Below, piece by piece: positions 13,614-19,495 of a stretch of 25,293 nt of DNA. Both the position numbers and the translations under genes were made by a program. Below the pieces are notes generated by a model, which saw nothing but the letters and a program-made list of their open reading frames with translations, did not search any database and had not been told where the DNA came from. Each line of letters starts with the position of its first letter. Positions within the stretch are counted from its first letter, which is position 1. The DNA is from Pseudomonadota bacterium (GTDB taxonomy: Bacteria; Chloroflexota; UBA6077; JAJPHF01): the NCBI GenBank assembly GCA_021325365.1, contig JAJPHF010000167.1, positions 1 through 25,293 on the forward strand. The letters run 5' to 3'.

Positions 13614-14565
13614 GACTGCCATTGAATGGGCTACGGCATCGTGGAATCCGCTCCGGGGCACCCTCGGCCGGCACTACTGCATCAAGCTGTCGCCCGGCTG
13701 CGACCACTGCTACGCCTCGACCATGAATCGCCGCCTGAGCCGGCTCGCCTATCCCGCCGCGGCGGATGTCATGATCCAGGACGGCCAGATCCTCGCCAAG
13801 CAGGTCGGCGTCGTGACCGACCGCGTGCGGCTCGACCGGCGCGTGCTCGCCGAGCCGATCCGCTGGCGGCAGCCGCGGCGGGTGTTCGTGTGCAGCATGA
13901 CGGACCTCTTCGGCGAGTGGGTCCCGGACGCGTGGATCGCCGAGGTCTTCGGGGTGATGGCCGCGACGCCCCACCACACCTACATGGTCCTCACCAAGCG
14001 GCCCCATCGCATGGCGCGCTTCGTGGACGCACTGTACTCGGAGCGCTTCGAGTGGGAGCACTACATCCGCGCCTGGGTGGAGAGCGCCGAGGGCGACGAG
14101 CGCGACGACCTGGAGATGCACGACTTCTTCAGCCACGTCTGGCTCGGCGTGACGGTGGAGAGCGACGCCTACGCCTGGCGGGCGAAGGTGCTGGCGGAGA
14201 TCCCCGCGGCCGTGCGGTGGGTCAGCGCCGAACCGCTGCTCGGGCCGCTGCCGTCGCTCGACTTGAGCCGGGTGAACTGGGTAGTTGTGGGTGGCGAGAG
14301 CGGCGGCCCGCCCGCGCGGCGGCTGATTGAGCCTATCGGCGATCCCGGCCCAGACCGCTTGCGCAGCATGACCTTCCCCACGAAGTGGCAGCCCAAGGCG
14401 GAAGCCCTGGCCTGGGTGCGCGATCTCCGCGACCGGGCCCAGGCCGCCGGCACGGCGTTCTTCTTCAAGCAATGGGGCGGCCCACATCCGAAGAGCGGGG
14501 GGCGGCTGCTGGATCGCCGCGCCTGGGATGAGTACCCGACGCCGCGCCAGGCGGTGGCCGTATGA
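13603..14565 (+). CDS. Phage Gp37/Gp68 family protein (DUF5131)
   Basis: 320 residues from the ATG at 13603; GGAGGAAG lies 6 nt upstream, inside the HNH gene. Family hallmarks: IEWATASWNPLRG, then Cys-x6-Cys-x2-Cys (CIKLSPGCDHCYA), VFVCSMTDLFGEWVP, YMVLTKRPHRMARF, VWLGVTVES, VRWVSAEPLLGPL, WVVVGGESG, and TAFFFKQWGG near the end. The three-Cys motif and the strand order suggest a radical-SAM-like iron-sulfur protein; the reaction is unknown. Found in many phages and mobile elements. The N-terminus differs in codons from the duplicate copy in front of the HNH gene. Its stop overlaps the next ATG (ATGA). Confidence 0.9.
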   Translation: MSARTAIEWATASWNPLRGTLGRHYCIKLSPGCDHCYASTMNRRLSRLAYPAAADVMIQDGQILAKQVGVVTDRVRLDRRVLAEPIRWRQPRRVFVCSMTDLFGEWVPDAWIAEVFGVMAATPHHTYMVLTKRPHRMARFVDALYSERFEWEHYIRAWVESAEGDERDDLEMHDFFSHVWLGVTVESDAYAWRAKVLAEIPAAVRWVSAEPLLGPLPSLDLSRVNWVVVGGESGGPPARRLIEPIGDPGPDRLRSMTFPTKWQPKAEALAWVRDLRDRAQAAGTAFFFKQWGGPHPKSGGRLLDRRAWDEYPTPRQAVAV

Positions 14566-14993
14566 CGACGCCGCTGTTTGATCGGCCCTGCGTCGATTCC
14601 GACTGCACCGCCTGCCATCCGCGCGCGGTGCGCCCGATGCCGCTCCCCGGCTATCGGCGGCTCACCTGTGCGCGGTGCCAGGCCCCGTTTGACGTTCTGG
14701 ACGTCAAACGGGAGGCCGCCTTGCCGCACTACTGCTCGGAGGCCTGCCGGGTCGCTCCCGCGACTTCGGAAGTCGCTCGAGCGACTCCGGCGCCCGCGGC
14801 CGAATGCCAGCGCTACGTCTCGGCGCCTGCGGCGGATGGCGGCGCGATCCTCGGGCCGTGCGGCCGACCCGCGATCGCGCACCTGGCGAACGGCGAGCCG
14901 CGTTGCCTGGAGCATGCGCCCCGCGCGGCCCTGGTGCAGCGCGTGCGGGCGCTGACGCTGCGCCTGGCCCAGCTCGAAGGGAGGGCGCGCTAA
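14562..14993 (+). CDS. Zinc-ribbon phage protein of unknown function
   Basis: 143 residues, starting in an ATGA overlap. Cys pairs: CVDSDCTACH, CARCQAPF with CSEACRV (a likely zinc ribbon), then CGRPAIAHL...CLEHAP in the C-terminal part, which looks like a second small metal site, and a final helix (ALVQRVRALTLRLAQLEG). The DNA of its middle carries a dense set of perfect palindromes (14684-14786). No enzyme motif. Confidence 0.55.
   Translation: MTTPLFDRPCVDSDCTACHPRAVRPMPLPGYRRLTCARCQAPFDVLDVKREAALPHYCSEACRVAPATSEVARATPAPAAECQRYVSAPAADGGAILGPCGRPAIAHLANGEPRCLEHAPRAALVQRVRALTLRLAQLEGRAR
14684..14786. repeat. Cluster of perfect palindromes inside a coding region
   Basis: Three structures lie within about 100 bp: a 12-bp perfect stem CCCGTTTGACGT/ACGTCAAACGGG (14684-14695 with 14701-14712, loop TCTGG); GCGACTT-CGG-AAGTCGC (14760-14776); and the 16-bp palindrome AGTCGCTCGAGCGACT (14771-14786). 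The last two are mutually exclusive hairpins. Such density in a coding region is unusual. Confidence 0.75.
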
Positions 14994-15217
14994 TGGAGGG
15001 CGTCTGGGTGGCCGCGGTGCTCTACGCTGCGGGCACCGTCGGCACGGCGTTCGTGTTGGAGCTGCGCGGCGCGCTGGATGCGCACGACCGCGCCCTCGTG
15101 GCCGTGTTCTGGCCGCTGGCGGTCCTGATCGGGGGCGGCCTGGTGCTGGCTGGCGTCGGCCGCGACATGGCCCACTGGTGCCTCGGCGACGGCGCGGAGG
15201 AGGTCGGGCGGCGATGA
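14993..15217 (+). CDS. Small two-span membrane protein
   Basis: 74 residues, starting in a TAATG overlap. Two hydrophobic segments at about 4-23 (VWVAAVLYAAGTVGTAFVLE) and 38-56 (LVAVFWPLAVLIGGGLVLAG) flank a short charged loop (RGALDAHDR). Size and topology would suit a holin-like protein, but no endolysin is adjacent and it lies among early genes. Function open. Confidence 0.5.
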   Translation: MEGVWVAAVLYAAGTVGTAFVLELRGALDAHDRALVAVFWPLAVLIGGGLVLAGVGRDMAHWCLGDGAEEVGRR

Positions 15218-15507
15218 ACGAGCCCCTGCGCATCCTAGAGTCGGTCATCGGCAACATGGAGGCGGATACGGCGATCCAGATCGGCCCCGCCGAGTGGGCG
15301 GCGGTGTGGGCGAGTGCGCCCATCTCCGCGCGGGGTAGCGGCCGGCTCATCATTCCGCCCGGCATGGTGCTGCGCGTCGAGGCCGTCCTGGAGTCCGAAG
15401 CGGCCCACGCCGAGCGCGTCTGCGAGGCGCGCTACGGCGACCCCGATTCGTCGCGTTTCCGGATCGTGGACGTGGCGGTCGACTCGGACGCGGAGCCGCG
15501 GCCATGA
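15214..15507 (+). CDS. Phage protein of unknown function
   Basis: 97 residues, starting in an ATGA overlap; GGAGGTCGGGCGG lies just upstream. Acidic, mixed alpha/beta: an N-terminal helix (LRILESVIGNMEADTAIQI), then SGRLIIPPGMVLRVEAVLES and FRIVDVAVDSDA. No motif is recognised. Confidence 0.55.
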   Translation: MNEPLRILESVIGNMEADTAIQIGPAEWAAVWASAPISARGSGRLIIPPGMVLRVEAVLESEAAHAERVCEARYGDPDSSRFRIVDVAVDSDAEPRP

Positions 15508-15998
15508 GCCCCTACGCGGAGCACACCACGGTCCCGGCCGATCGCTCCCGGGCCGAGCTGGAGCGGACCCTGGCCCGCTACGGGGCCGATCAGTTCGGCT
15601 ACTTCTGGGAAGAGCAGGCCGGGCGCCAGAGCATCGTCGTGGGCTTCCGCATGCACAACCGGATGATCCGTTTCCGGCTGCACATGCCGAGCCGCGACGA
15701 TCCGCAGTTCACGCGCGTCTCGGGCGGCTACCGCCAGCGCGCGGCGCACGTCGCCGAGCAGCGCTGGGAGCAGGCAACGCGCCAGCGCTGGCGCGCGCTG
15801 CTCCTGGTCGTCAAGGCCAAGCTGGAGGCGGTGGACGCCGGCATCTCGACGTTCGAGGACGAGTTCCTGAGCGCGACCCTGCTGCCCGATGGCAGCACGG
15901 TCGGCGAGTGGGCCAAGCCCCAGCTCGACGCGGCCTATGCGCGCGGCCTGATGCCCGGGCGGATGCTGCTGGCGCTGCCCGAGCCGAAGGGAGAGTGA
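15504..15998 (+). CDS. Conserved phage protein (MSPYAEHTTVPADRSRAELE family), function unknown
   Basis: 164 residues. The sequence belongs to a recurrent family of hypothetical phage and prophage proteins in high-GC bacteria. It begins MSPYAEHTTVPADRSRAELERTL and RYGADQFGYFWEE, then a beta region (IVVGFRMHNRMIRFRLHMP), and a conserved helical core, EQRWEQATRQRWRALLLVVKAKLEAVDAGISTFEDEFL. It ends LPDGSTVGEWAKPQLDAAYARG. No enzymatic role is established to my knowledge. Start in an ATGA overlap, stop in a TGATG overlap. Confidence 0.75.
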   Translation: MSPYAEHTTVPADRSRAELERTLARYGADQFGYFWEEQAGRQSIVVGFRMHNRMIRFRLHMPSRDDPQFTRVSGGYRQRAAHVAEQRWEQATRQRWRALLLVVKAKLEAVDAGISTFEDEFLSATLLPDGSTVGEWAKPQLDAAYARGLMPGRMLLALPEPKGE

Positions 15999-16111
15999 TG
16001 ACCACCGAGGCGCCCAAGCGAAGTCCCGGCCGACGCCGTGCCGCGCTGGTGGCGGCAGGCGGCCCAGGAGGCCAAGCGGGCCGCGCAAGTAGCCCGGGCG
16101 GAGGAGAGTGA
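15998..16111 (+). CDS. Very short coupled ORF, possibly frameshifted
   Basis: 37 codons starting in a TGATG overlap (MTTEAPKRSPGRRRAALVAAGG...). The rest of this frame is low-complexity Gly/Ser/Ala. The +1 frame of the same DNA, 16020-16127, reads VPADAVPRWWRQAAQEAKRA and ends ESESEWT, which looks more like a real protein. A one-base change near 16018-16022 would join MTTEAP to that frame. Either a small gene broken by frameshift or a programmed shift. Low confidence in the product. Confidence 0.3.
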   Translation: MTTEAPKRSPGRRRAALVAAGGPGGQAGRASSPGGGE

Positions 16112-16117
16112 AAGCGA

Positions 16118-16309
16118 ATGGACCTGACCGCTACCAGGCAACTCGACTTGCTGCCGCGGCGCCAGCCGTTGACGATCCGCCGGGACGGCGCGGGGCGCTA
16201 CTGGGGCGAGTGCCCGGCCGGCCATCGGCTGCCGCTCTCAGCGCTGGAAGCCACGCACCGCCAGATGGAGCCGTGCCCCGCGTGCTGCGCCGAGCTGCTC
16301 GGCTGGTAG
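16118..16309 (+). CDS. Small zinc-binding protein
   Basis: 63 residues; GGAGGAGAG at 16100-16108. A Cys/His set (GECPAGHRLPL and EPCPACCAELL) gives a four-ligand zinc ribbon typical of small phage regulators. Last gene before the early-region terminator, about 95 bases on. Confidence 0.55.
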   Translation: MDLTATRQLDLLPRRQPLTIRRDGAGRYWGECPAGHRLPLSALEATHRQMEPCPACCAELLGW

Positions 16310-16365
16310 TGCGACTGGGGGAGTGCGTCAGCCCGCGCCGCTAATTCGACCGAAGCCGCGCAGTC

Positions 16366-16374
16366 TGTTATAGT
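16366..16374 (+). promoter_or_regulatory. Extended -10 promoter for the middle genes
   Basis: TG-T-TATAGT (16366-16374) is an extended -10 element; TTCGAC (16345-16350) is a weak -35. The following GGGCCTAGCAACCTAAAGCG resembles the sequence after the 18755 promoter. Transcripts from here meet the terminator at 16404 within about 65 nt. Confidence 0.5.
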
Positions 16375-16403
16375 GGGCCTAGCAACCTAAAGCGCGGCAC
16401 CTC

Positions 16404-16447
16404 GCCGCCCGTGTCGTCCCCCTCGGGGACAGCGGGCGGCTTTTTTT
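16404..16447 (+). terminator. Strong intrinsic terminator or attenuator
   Basis: An outer stem GCCGCCCG/CGGGCGGC (16404-16411 with 16433-16440) and an inner stem GTCCCC/GGGGAC are followed at once by TTTTTTT (16441-16447). It ends the early operon and lies about 30 nt inside the transcript of the 16366 promoter, so it may also attenuate the middle genes. Confidence 0.9.
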
Positions 16448-16496
16448 GTTCTCCGTTACAACGGAGGGCGAAACGGCGTGAGAGGAGCAGCCCTCC

Positions 16497-16850
16497 GTGC
16501 GGATCGCGTGCGATTGTCGGAACACGCTCGGGCGGATCGTGGACGGGCTCCGCCTGGTGCAACACCGCGGCCGCCACGTCGCCGCCTGGGAGCTGCTGAC
16601 CGTCACTTGCGAGACCTGCGCGGCGCACCACGTCCTGCGCGACCCGGGCGTGCTGGATGCGACGGCGGAGCAGCTCGTCAACTGCCCGTGCGGCAATACG
16701 GTGGGCTCGCGCGTCGGCGACGTCTGGATCTTCCGCCACCGCGGGCGGAAGTGGCTCGCGCGGCAGGTGGTCGTGATCCGCTGCGAGGACTGCGGCGCCA
16801 CCACGCGCGGCGACGGGCCCTTGCCGACGACCTCGGCCGCGGCGGCGTAA
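16497..16850 (+). CDS. Tandem zinc-ribbon protein (internal duplication)
   Basis: 117 residues from a GTG; GAGAGGAG is about 9 nt upstream. Two homologous halves: CDCRNTLGRIV...LVQHRGRHVAAWELLTVTCETC, and CPCGNTVGSRV...IFRHRGRKWLARQVVVIRCEDC. Each has CxC...CxxC, so each folds as one zinc ribbon with HRGR(H/K)(V/W)xA in the middle. Duplicated ribbons of this kind usually bind nucleic acid. First gene after the middle promoter and terminator; it could be a transcription regulator, but this is not established. Confidence 0.65.
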   Translation: MRIACDCRNTLGRIVDGLRLVQHRGRHVAAWELLTVTCETCAAHHVLRDPGVLDATAEQLVNCPCGNTVGSRVGDVWIFRHRGRKWLARQVVVIRCEDCGATTRGDGPLPTTSAAAA

Positions 16851-17060
16851 ATGGTGGGCCTGGCCGCCGTCGCGTGCGTGCGCGACCGCCTGCGCTGCCC
16901 CGGCTGCCGGCGGCTCCGTCCCACGCTCTACGTCGGCGCCGACGACGCGCTCCGCTGCGCCGCCTGCACCGACGCGGCGCGCAACTTCGCGAAAGAACGG
17001 AAATCTGAAGTTCATGGCCCGCCGCCGCCTCCCCAAGTGTCTCGCCGCCGGCGAGCCTGA
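16851..17060 (+). CDS. Small zinc-ribbon protein
   Basis: 69 residues starting directly on the base after the preceding TAA. One zinc ribbon, RCPGCRRLRPTLYVGADDALRCAACTD, then a charged tail. Its last 47 bases overlap the recombinase gene in another frame. Function not recognised; the ribbon suggests nucleic-acid binding. Confidence 0.5.
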   Translation: MVGLAAVACVRDRLRCPGCRRLRPTLYVGADDALRCAACTDAARNFAKERKSEVHGPPPPPQVSRRRRA

Positions 17061-17550
17061 ACGGCTCGTGCGGGCCTGCACGACCGACCGCGATCGGTTG
17101 CTGGTCGAGTGCGGCCTGTTCCTGGGGCTGCGCGTGAGTGAGCTGGTGCATCTCCAGATCGAGGAGGTGGACCTCGACGCGCGGCGGCTGCTGGTGAATC
17201 AGGGCAAGGGCGGCAAGGATCGCTACGTCCCGATCCCGCAGAAGCTGATGGCGGCGCTCGCGGCCTGGATCGGCAAGCGCACGGCGGGGCCGGTGTTCCT
17301 ATCGCGGCTCGGCCGGGGGCTGACGACGCGGGCCGTGCAGCAGATGCTCCAGGCGGCCGGCGAGCGCGCGGGCCTCCCGCGCCGGGTGACGCCCCACATG
17401 CTCCGGCACACCTACGCGACGCGCCTGCTGGAGCGCGGCGCGACGTTACGCGAGGTTCAGGAGCTGCTCGGCCATTCCAGCGTGGCCACGACCGAGCGCT
17501 ACACCTGGGTGCTCACCGATCGGCTGCGTGGCGCGGTCGATCGTCTGTAG
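17014..17550 (+). CDS. Catalytic-domain-only tyrosine recombinase
   Basis: 178 residues. It contains only the catalytic domain of the tyrosine recombinase family, with every key residue visible: Arg40 (GLRVSELVHL), Lys65/68 (QGKGGKDRYVPIP), His128-xx-Arg131 (PHMLRHTYATRLLERG), His154 (LLGHSSVATT) and Tyr163 (ERYTWV). The SAM-like core-binding domain of XerC/D or lambda Int is missing, as in FimB/FimE-sized enzymes (about 200 residues). It differs from the integrase at 3027 and is unlikely to be the prophage integrase. Possible roles are dimer resolution or a DNA switch; no paired inverted recombination sites were noticed nearby. Confidence 0.85.
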   Translation: MARRRLPKCLAAGEPERLVRACTTDRDRLLVECGLFLGLRVSELVHLQIEEVDLDARRLLVNQGKGGKDRYVPIPQKLMAALAAWIGKRTAGPVFLSRLGRGLTTRAVQQMLQAAGERAGLPRRVTPHMLRHTYATRLLERGATLREVQELLGHSSVATTERYTWVLTDRLRGAVDRL

Positions 17551-17563
17551 GAGGAGAGCGTCA

Positions 17564-17809
17564 ATGGCGAGCCTGGGCAATATCGAGATGACCATCCAAA
17601 CGGAGTGGGGACCACGCCCGCGCGGCCTCTTCGAGGTCTGGATCATCGACCCGGAGAGCGGTGAGGAGGTCGCCTACCAGAGCGTCGTGGCCGCCAGCGA
17701 GGAGAATGCGCGGATGCGAGTGGTGCGCGAGTACTACCTCGCGCGCGACCTGGACGATTACGACATCATCTGCCGCCGCGTCGGCACCGTGCGGCCGAAG
17801 TCGGCATGA
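17564..17809 (+). CDS. Small phage protein of unknown function
   Basis: 81 residues; GAGGAGAG at 17551-17558 supports this ATG. The sequence suggests a beta-hairpin followed by a helix: NIEMTIQTEWGPRPRGLFEVWIID, YQSVVAASEENARMRVVREYYLARDLDDYDIICRRV. The ENARMxVVREYY segment resembles small phage proteins of the DUF-type beta-beta-alpha class, but no family is named here. Its stop overlaps the next ATG. Confidence 0.55.
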   Translation: MASLGNIEMTIQTEWGPRPRGLFEVWIIDPESGEEVAYQSVVAASEENARMRVVREYYLARDLDDYDIICRRVGTVRPKSA

Positions 17810-18060
17810 GCGAGCAGCTCCATCCCCTCGTCGGCCAGCGCGTCCACTGCTACTACTGGCCCGAGCGCGCGCTGCCGATCGGCACGGGCCGCGTGCTGCA
17901 GATCGCCGGCGACTTTCTGGAGATCCAACCGCTGACGACGCTGGCCGACGAGCCCGCCGCGCCCGACACCGAGCCGCTGTGGTGCAACCGCACGGACTTC
18001 GCCAGCCTGCGCGTGCTGCCCGCCGCGCCGAAGCGGCCGCGGCGCCGCCCGGCGGCGTGA
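17806..18060 (+). CDS. Small phage protein, possible SH3-like fold
   Basis: 84 residues, starting in an ATGA overlap. Beta-rich: VGQRVHCYYWPERALPIGTGRVLQIAGDFLEIQPLTT, LWCNRTDFASLRVLPAAP. The pattern (Gly-Gln-Arg-Val then Gly-Arg-Val) resembles small SH3-like barrels. A basic tail (KRPRRRPAA) would allow nucleic-acid binding. Function not recognised. Confidence 0.5.
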   Translation: MSEQLHPLVGQRVHCYYWPERALPIGTGRVLQIAGDFLEIQPLTTLADEPAAPDTEPLWCNRTDFASLRVLPAAPKRPRRRPAA

Positions 18061-18326
18061 TGAGCCTGACGCCCGGGCCGTCCTACTTCGACCGCGACAC
18101 TATCCGCTGCCGCGGCTGCCGCGCGACCGTCGAGCGGGCGCAGACGCGCCTGGGCATCTGCGCGAGCTGCGCCTACAGCGGCTCGCCCTGCCCGCGCTGT
18201 GGCGGCCGCCTGGCGAGCGAGCCCGACGAGTACGGCCCCGGGCTCTGCTGCATCCAATGCGCCTACGCGCCGCCCCCGACGGACGTGCTGACGGGACGGC
18301 GGCCGACGCGGCGCCGCGCCAGCTAG
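18060..18326 (+). CDS. Cys-rich double zinc-ribbon protein
   Basis: 88 residues, starting in a TGATG overlap. Four Cys pairs: IRCRGCRAT, GICASCAYS, CPRCGGRL, CCIQCAYAP. These could hold two zinc ions. A basic tail (TGRRPTRRRAS) is typical of a nucleic-acid-binding protein. It lies just before terS. Exact role unknown. Confidence 0.55.
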   Translation: MSLTPGPSYFDRDTIRCRGCRATVERAQTRLGICASCAYSGSPCPRCGGRLASEPDEYGPGLCCIQCAYAPPPTDVLTGRRPTRRRAS

Positions 18327-18346
18327 CCATTCCGCACGGAATACCC

Positions 18347-18757
18347 ATGAGCACCCGGCGACAAACCTCACACTGGAAACAGCAGTTCCTGGCGGCCTTC
18401 CGTCGCCATGGCAACGTCACCCGCGCCGCCACCGCCGCGGGCGTGGAGCGCACGACCGCCTACAAGTGGCGGGAGAGCGACGCCCGCTTCGCCGCGCAGT
18501 GGGCCGATGCCGAACTGGAGGCGACCGAACACCTGGAAGGCGCCGCGCATGACCGCGCCGTCGAGGGCGTCCGCGAGCCCGTGTTCTGGCACGGCGAAGA
18601 GGTCGGCTACATCCGGAAGTACAGCGACCGGCTGTTGATCTTCCTGCTGAAGGCCCGCGCACCGCAGAAGTACCGCGACAACGTCCACGCGGAGCACGAT
18701 GGCGAGCTGACGATCAAGGTGGTCTATGACGACGTGCCGCTACCGGAGAGCCCGTGA
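18347..18757 (+). CDS. terS: Terminase small subunit-like protein
   Basis: 136 residues from the ATG at 18347. An N-terminal HTH (WKQQFLAAFRRHGNVTRAATAAGVERTTAYKWRESDARFAAQWADA) is followed by a helical oligomerisation region (ELEATEHLEGAAHDRAVEGVREP) and IRKYSDRLLIFLLKARAPQKYRD, a hallmark of small terminases. It recognises packaging sites and regulates TerL. TerL follows after the inserted GIY-YIG gene. The stop codon TGA supplies the TG of the next promoter. Confidence 0.85.
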   Translation: MSTRRQTSHWKQQFLAAFRRHGNVTRAATAAGVERTTAYKWRESDARFAAQWADAELEATEHLEGAAHDRAVEGVREPVFWHGEEVGYIRKYSDRLLIFLLKARAPQKYRDNVHAEHDGELTIKVVYDDVPLPESP

Positions 18758-18763
18758 TATACT
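18755..18763 (+). promoter_or_regulatory. Extended -10 promoter in front of the GIY-YIG and head genes
   Basis: TG-A-TATACT (18755-18763), with the TG supplied by the terS stop codon. The following GGCCTAGCAC and AACCTATAAGAAGCG match, with small gaps, the start of the transcript at 16366. No good -35 is visible, as is usual for extended -10 promoters. Confidence 0.55.
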
Positions 18764-18790
18764 GGCCTAGCACAACCTATAAGAAGCGAT

Positions 18791-19495
18791 ATGGATGTTA
18801 TGGCCAGGCCAAATCGGACATGGCGCAGCGGCGTCTACGCGATCGTCAACATGCACAACGGGAAGGCGTATGTCGGCAGCGCGGCGCTGATCGCCAAGCG
18901 CTGGAGCGAGCACCGCAACGCGCTACGGCGCGGGTGCCACGTCTCACCTCACTTGCAGGCTGCGTGGCAGACCTACGGTGCCGAGGCCTTCGAGTGGCGC
19001 GTGTTGGAATACGCGCCGGCCGAGTCGCTGCTGGACCGCGAGCAATGGTGGGCCGACCATCTGCGGAGCTACGAGCGGGCGCATGGGTACAACGTGCGGC
19101 GGACGGTCGGCTCCAGTCTCGGCGTGCGCCTCAGCCGGGAGACGCGCGCCAAGATGAGTGCAGCCCATCAAGGGCAGCGCCAGACGCCCGAGCATGCGGC
19201 GCGACAATGCGCGGCCCGTCGTGGCCGACGGAATACCGTGGAGCAGCGCCGCATGATGGGCGCGGCCAATCGCCGTGTCCCCGAGGAGACCGTGCGCGAG
19301 GTGCGCATCCTATTGGCGTCAGGACTGCCTCAGGTGCAAATCGCCCAGATGTGCGGCGTTTCTCAGCAGTTCGTCTCGAAGATCAAGCGCGGGCGACTTC
19401 TTTGGGTGACTCTGCTGAATGAGGACGGTGGAGCTTCACCTACCACGCCCTTACCCGGCGCAACAGCGCGTGGTAGCCGAGGCGAGGCGGTTTAA
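18791..19495 (+). CDS. GIY-YIG homing endonuclease
   Basis: 234 residues (an internal ATG at 18800 is an alternative). GIY-YIG nuclease domain: GVY (14-16) and YVG (27-29), then the catalytic Arg37 (RWSEH) and Glu84 (LLDREQWW). A NUMOD3-like basic stretch follows (RLSRETRAKMSAAHQGQRQTPEHAA), then a C-terminal HTH (about 166-200: PEETVREVRILLASGLPQVQIAQMCGVSQQFVSKIKRG). This is the standard architecture of phage homing endonucleases. It lies between terS and terL, and its 3' end overlaps the terL start by 77 bases in another frame. It probably cuts terL alleles lacking it and spreads with the flanking DNA. Confidence 0.9.
   Translation: MDVMARPNRTWRSGVYAIVNMHNGKAYVGSAALIAKRWSEHRNALRRGCHVSPHLQAAWQTYGAEAFEWRVLEYAPAESLLDREQWWADHLRSYERAHGYNVRRTVGSSLGVRLSRETRAKMSAAHQGQRQTPEHAARQCAARRGRRNTVEQRRMMGAANRRVPEETVREVRILLASGLPQVQIAQMCGVSQQFVSKIKRGRLLWVTLLNEDGGASPTTPLPGATARGSRGEAV

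Noticed and set aside
13179..14565. HNH plus Gp68 as an intron-bearing gene
   Set aside because: The downstream gene has its own start and ribosome-binding site, and its N-terminus is duplicated rather than split, so no splicing is needed.
14993..15217. Holin
   Set aside because: Two membrane spans fit, but no endolysin or spanin lies nearby and the gene is among early functions.
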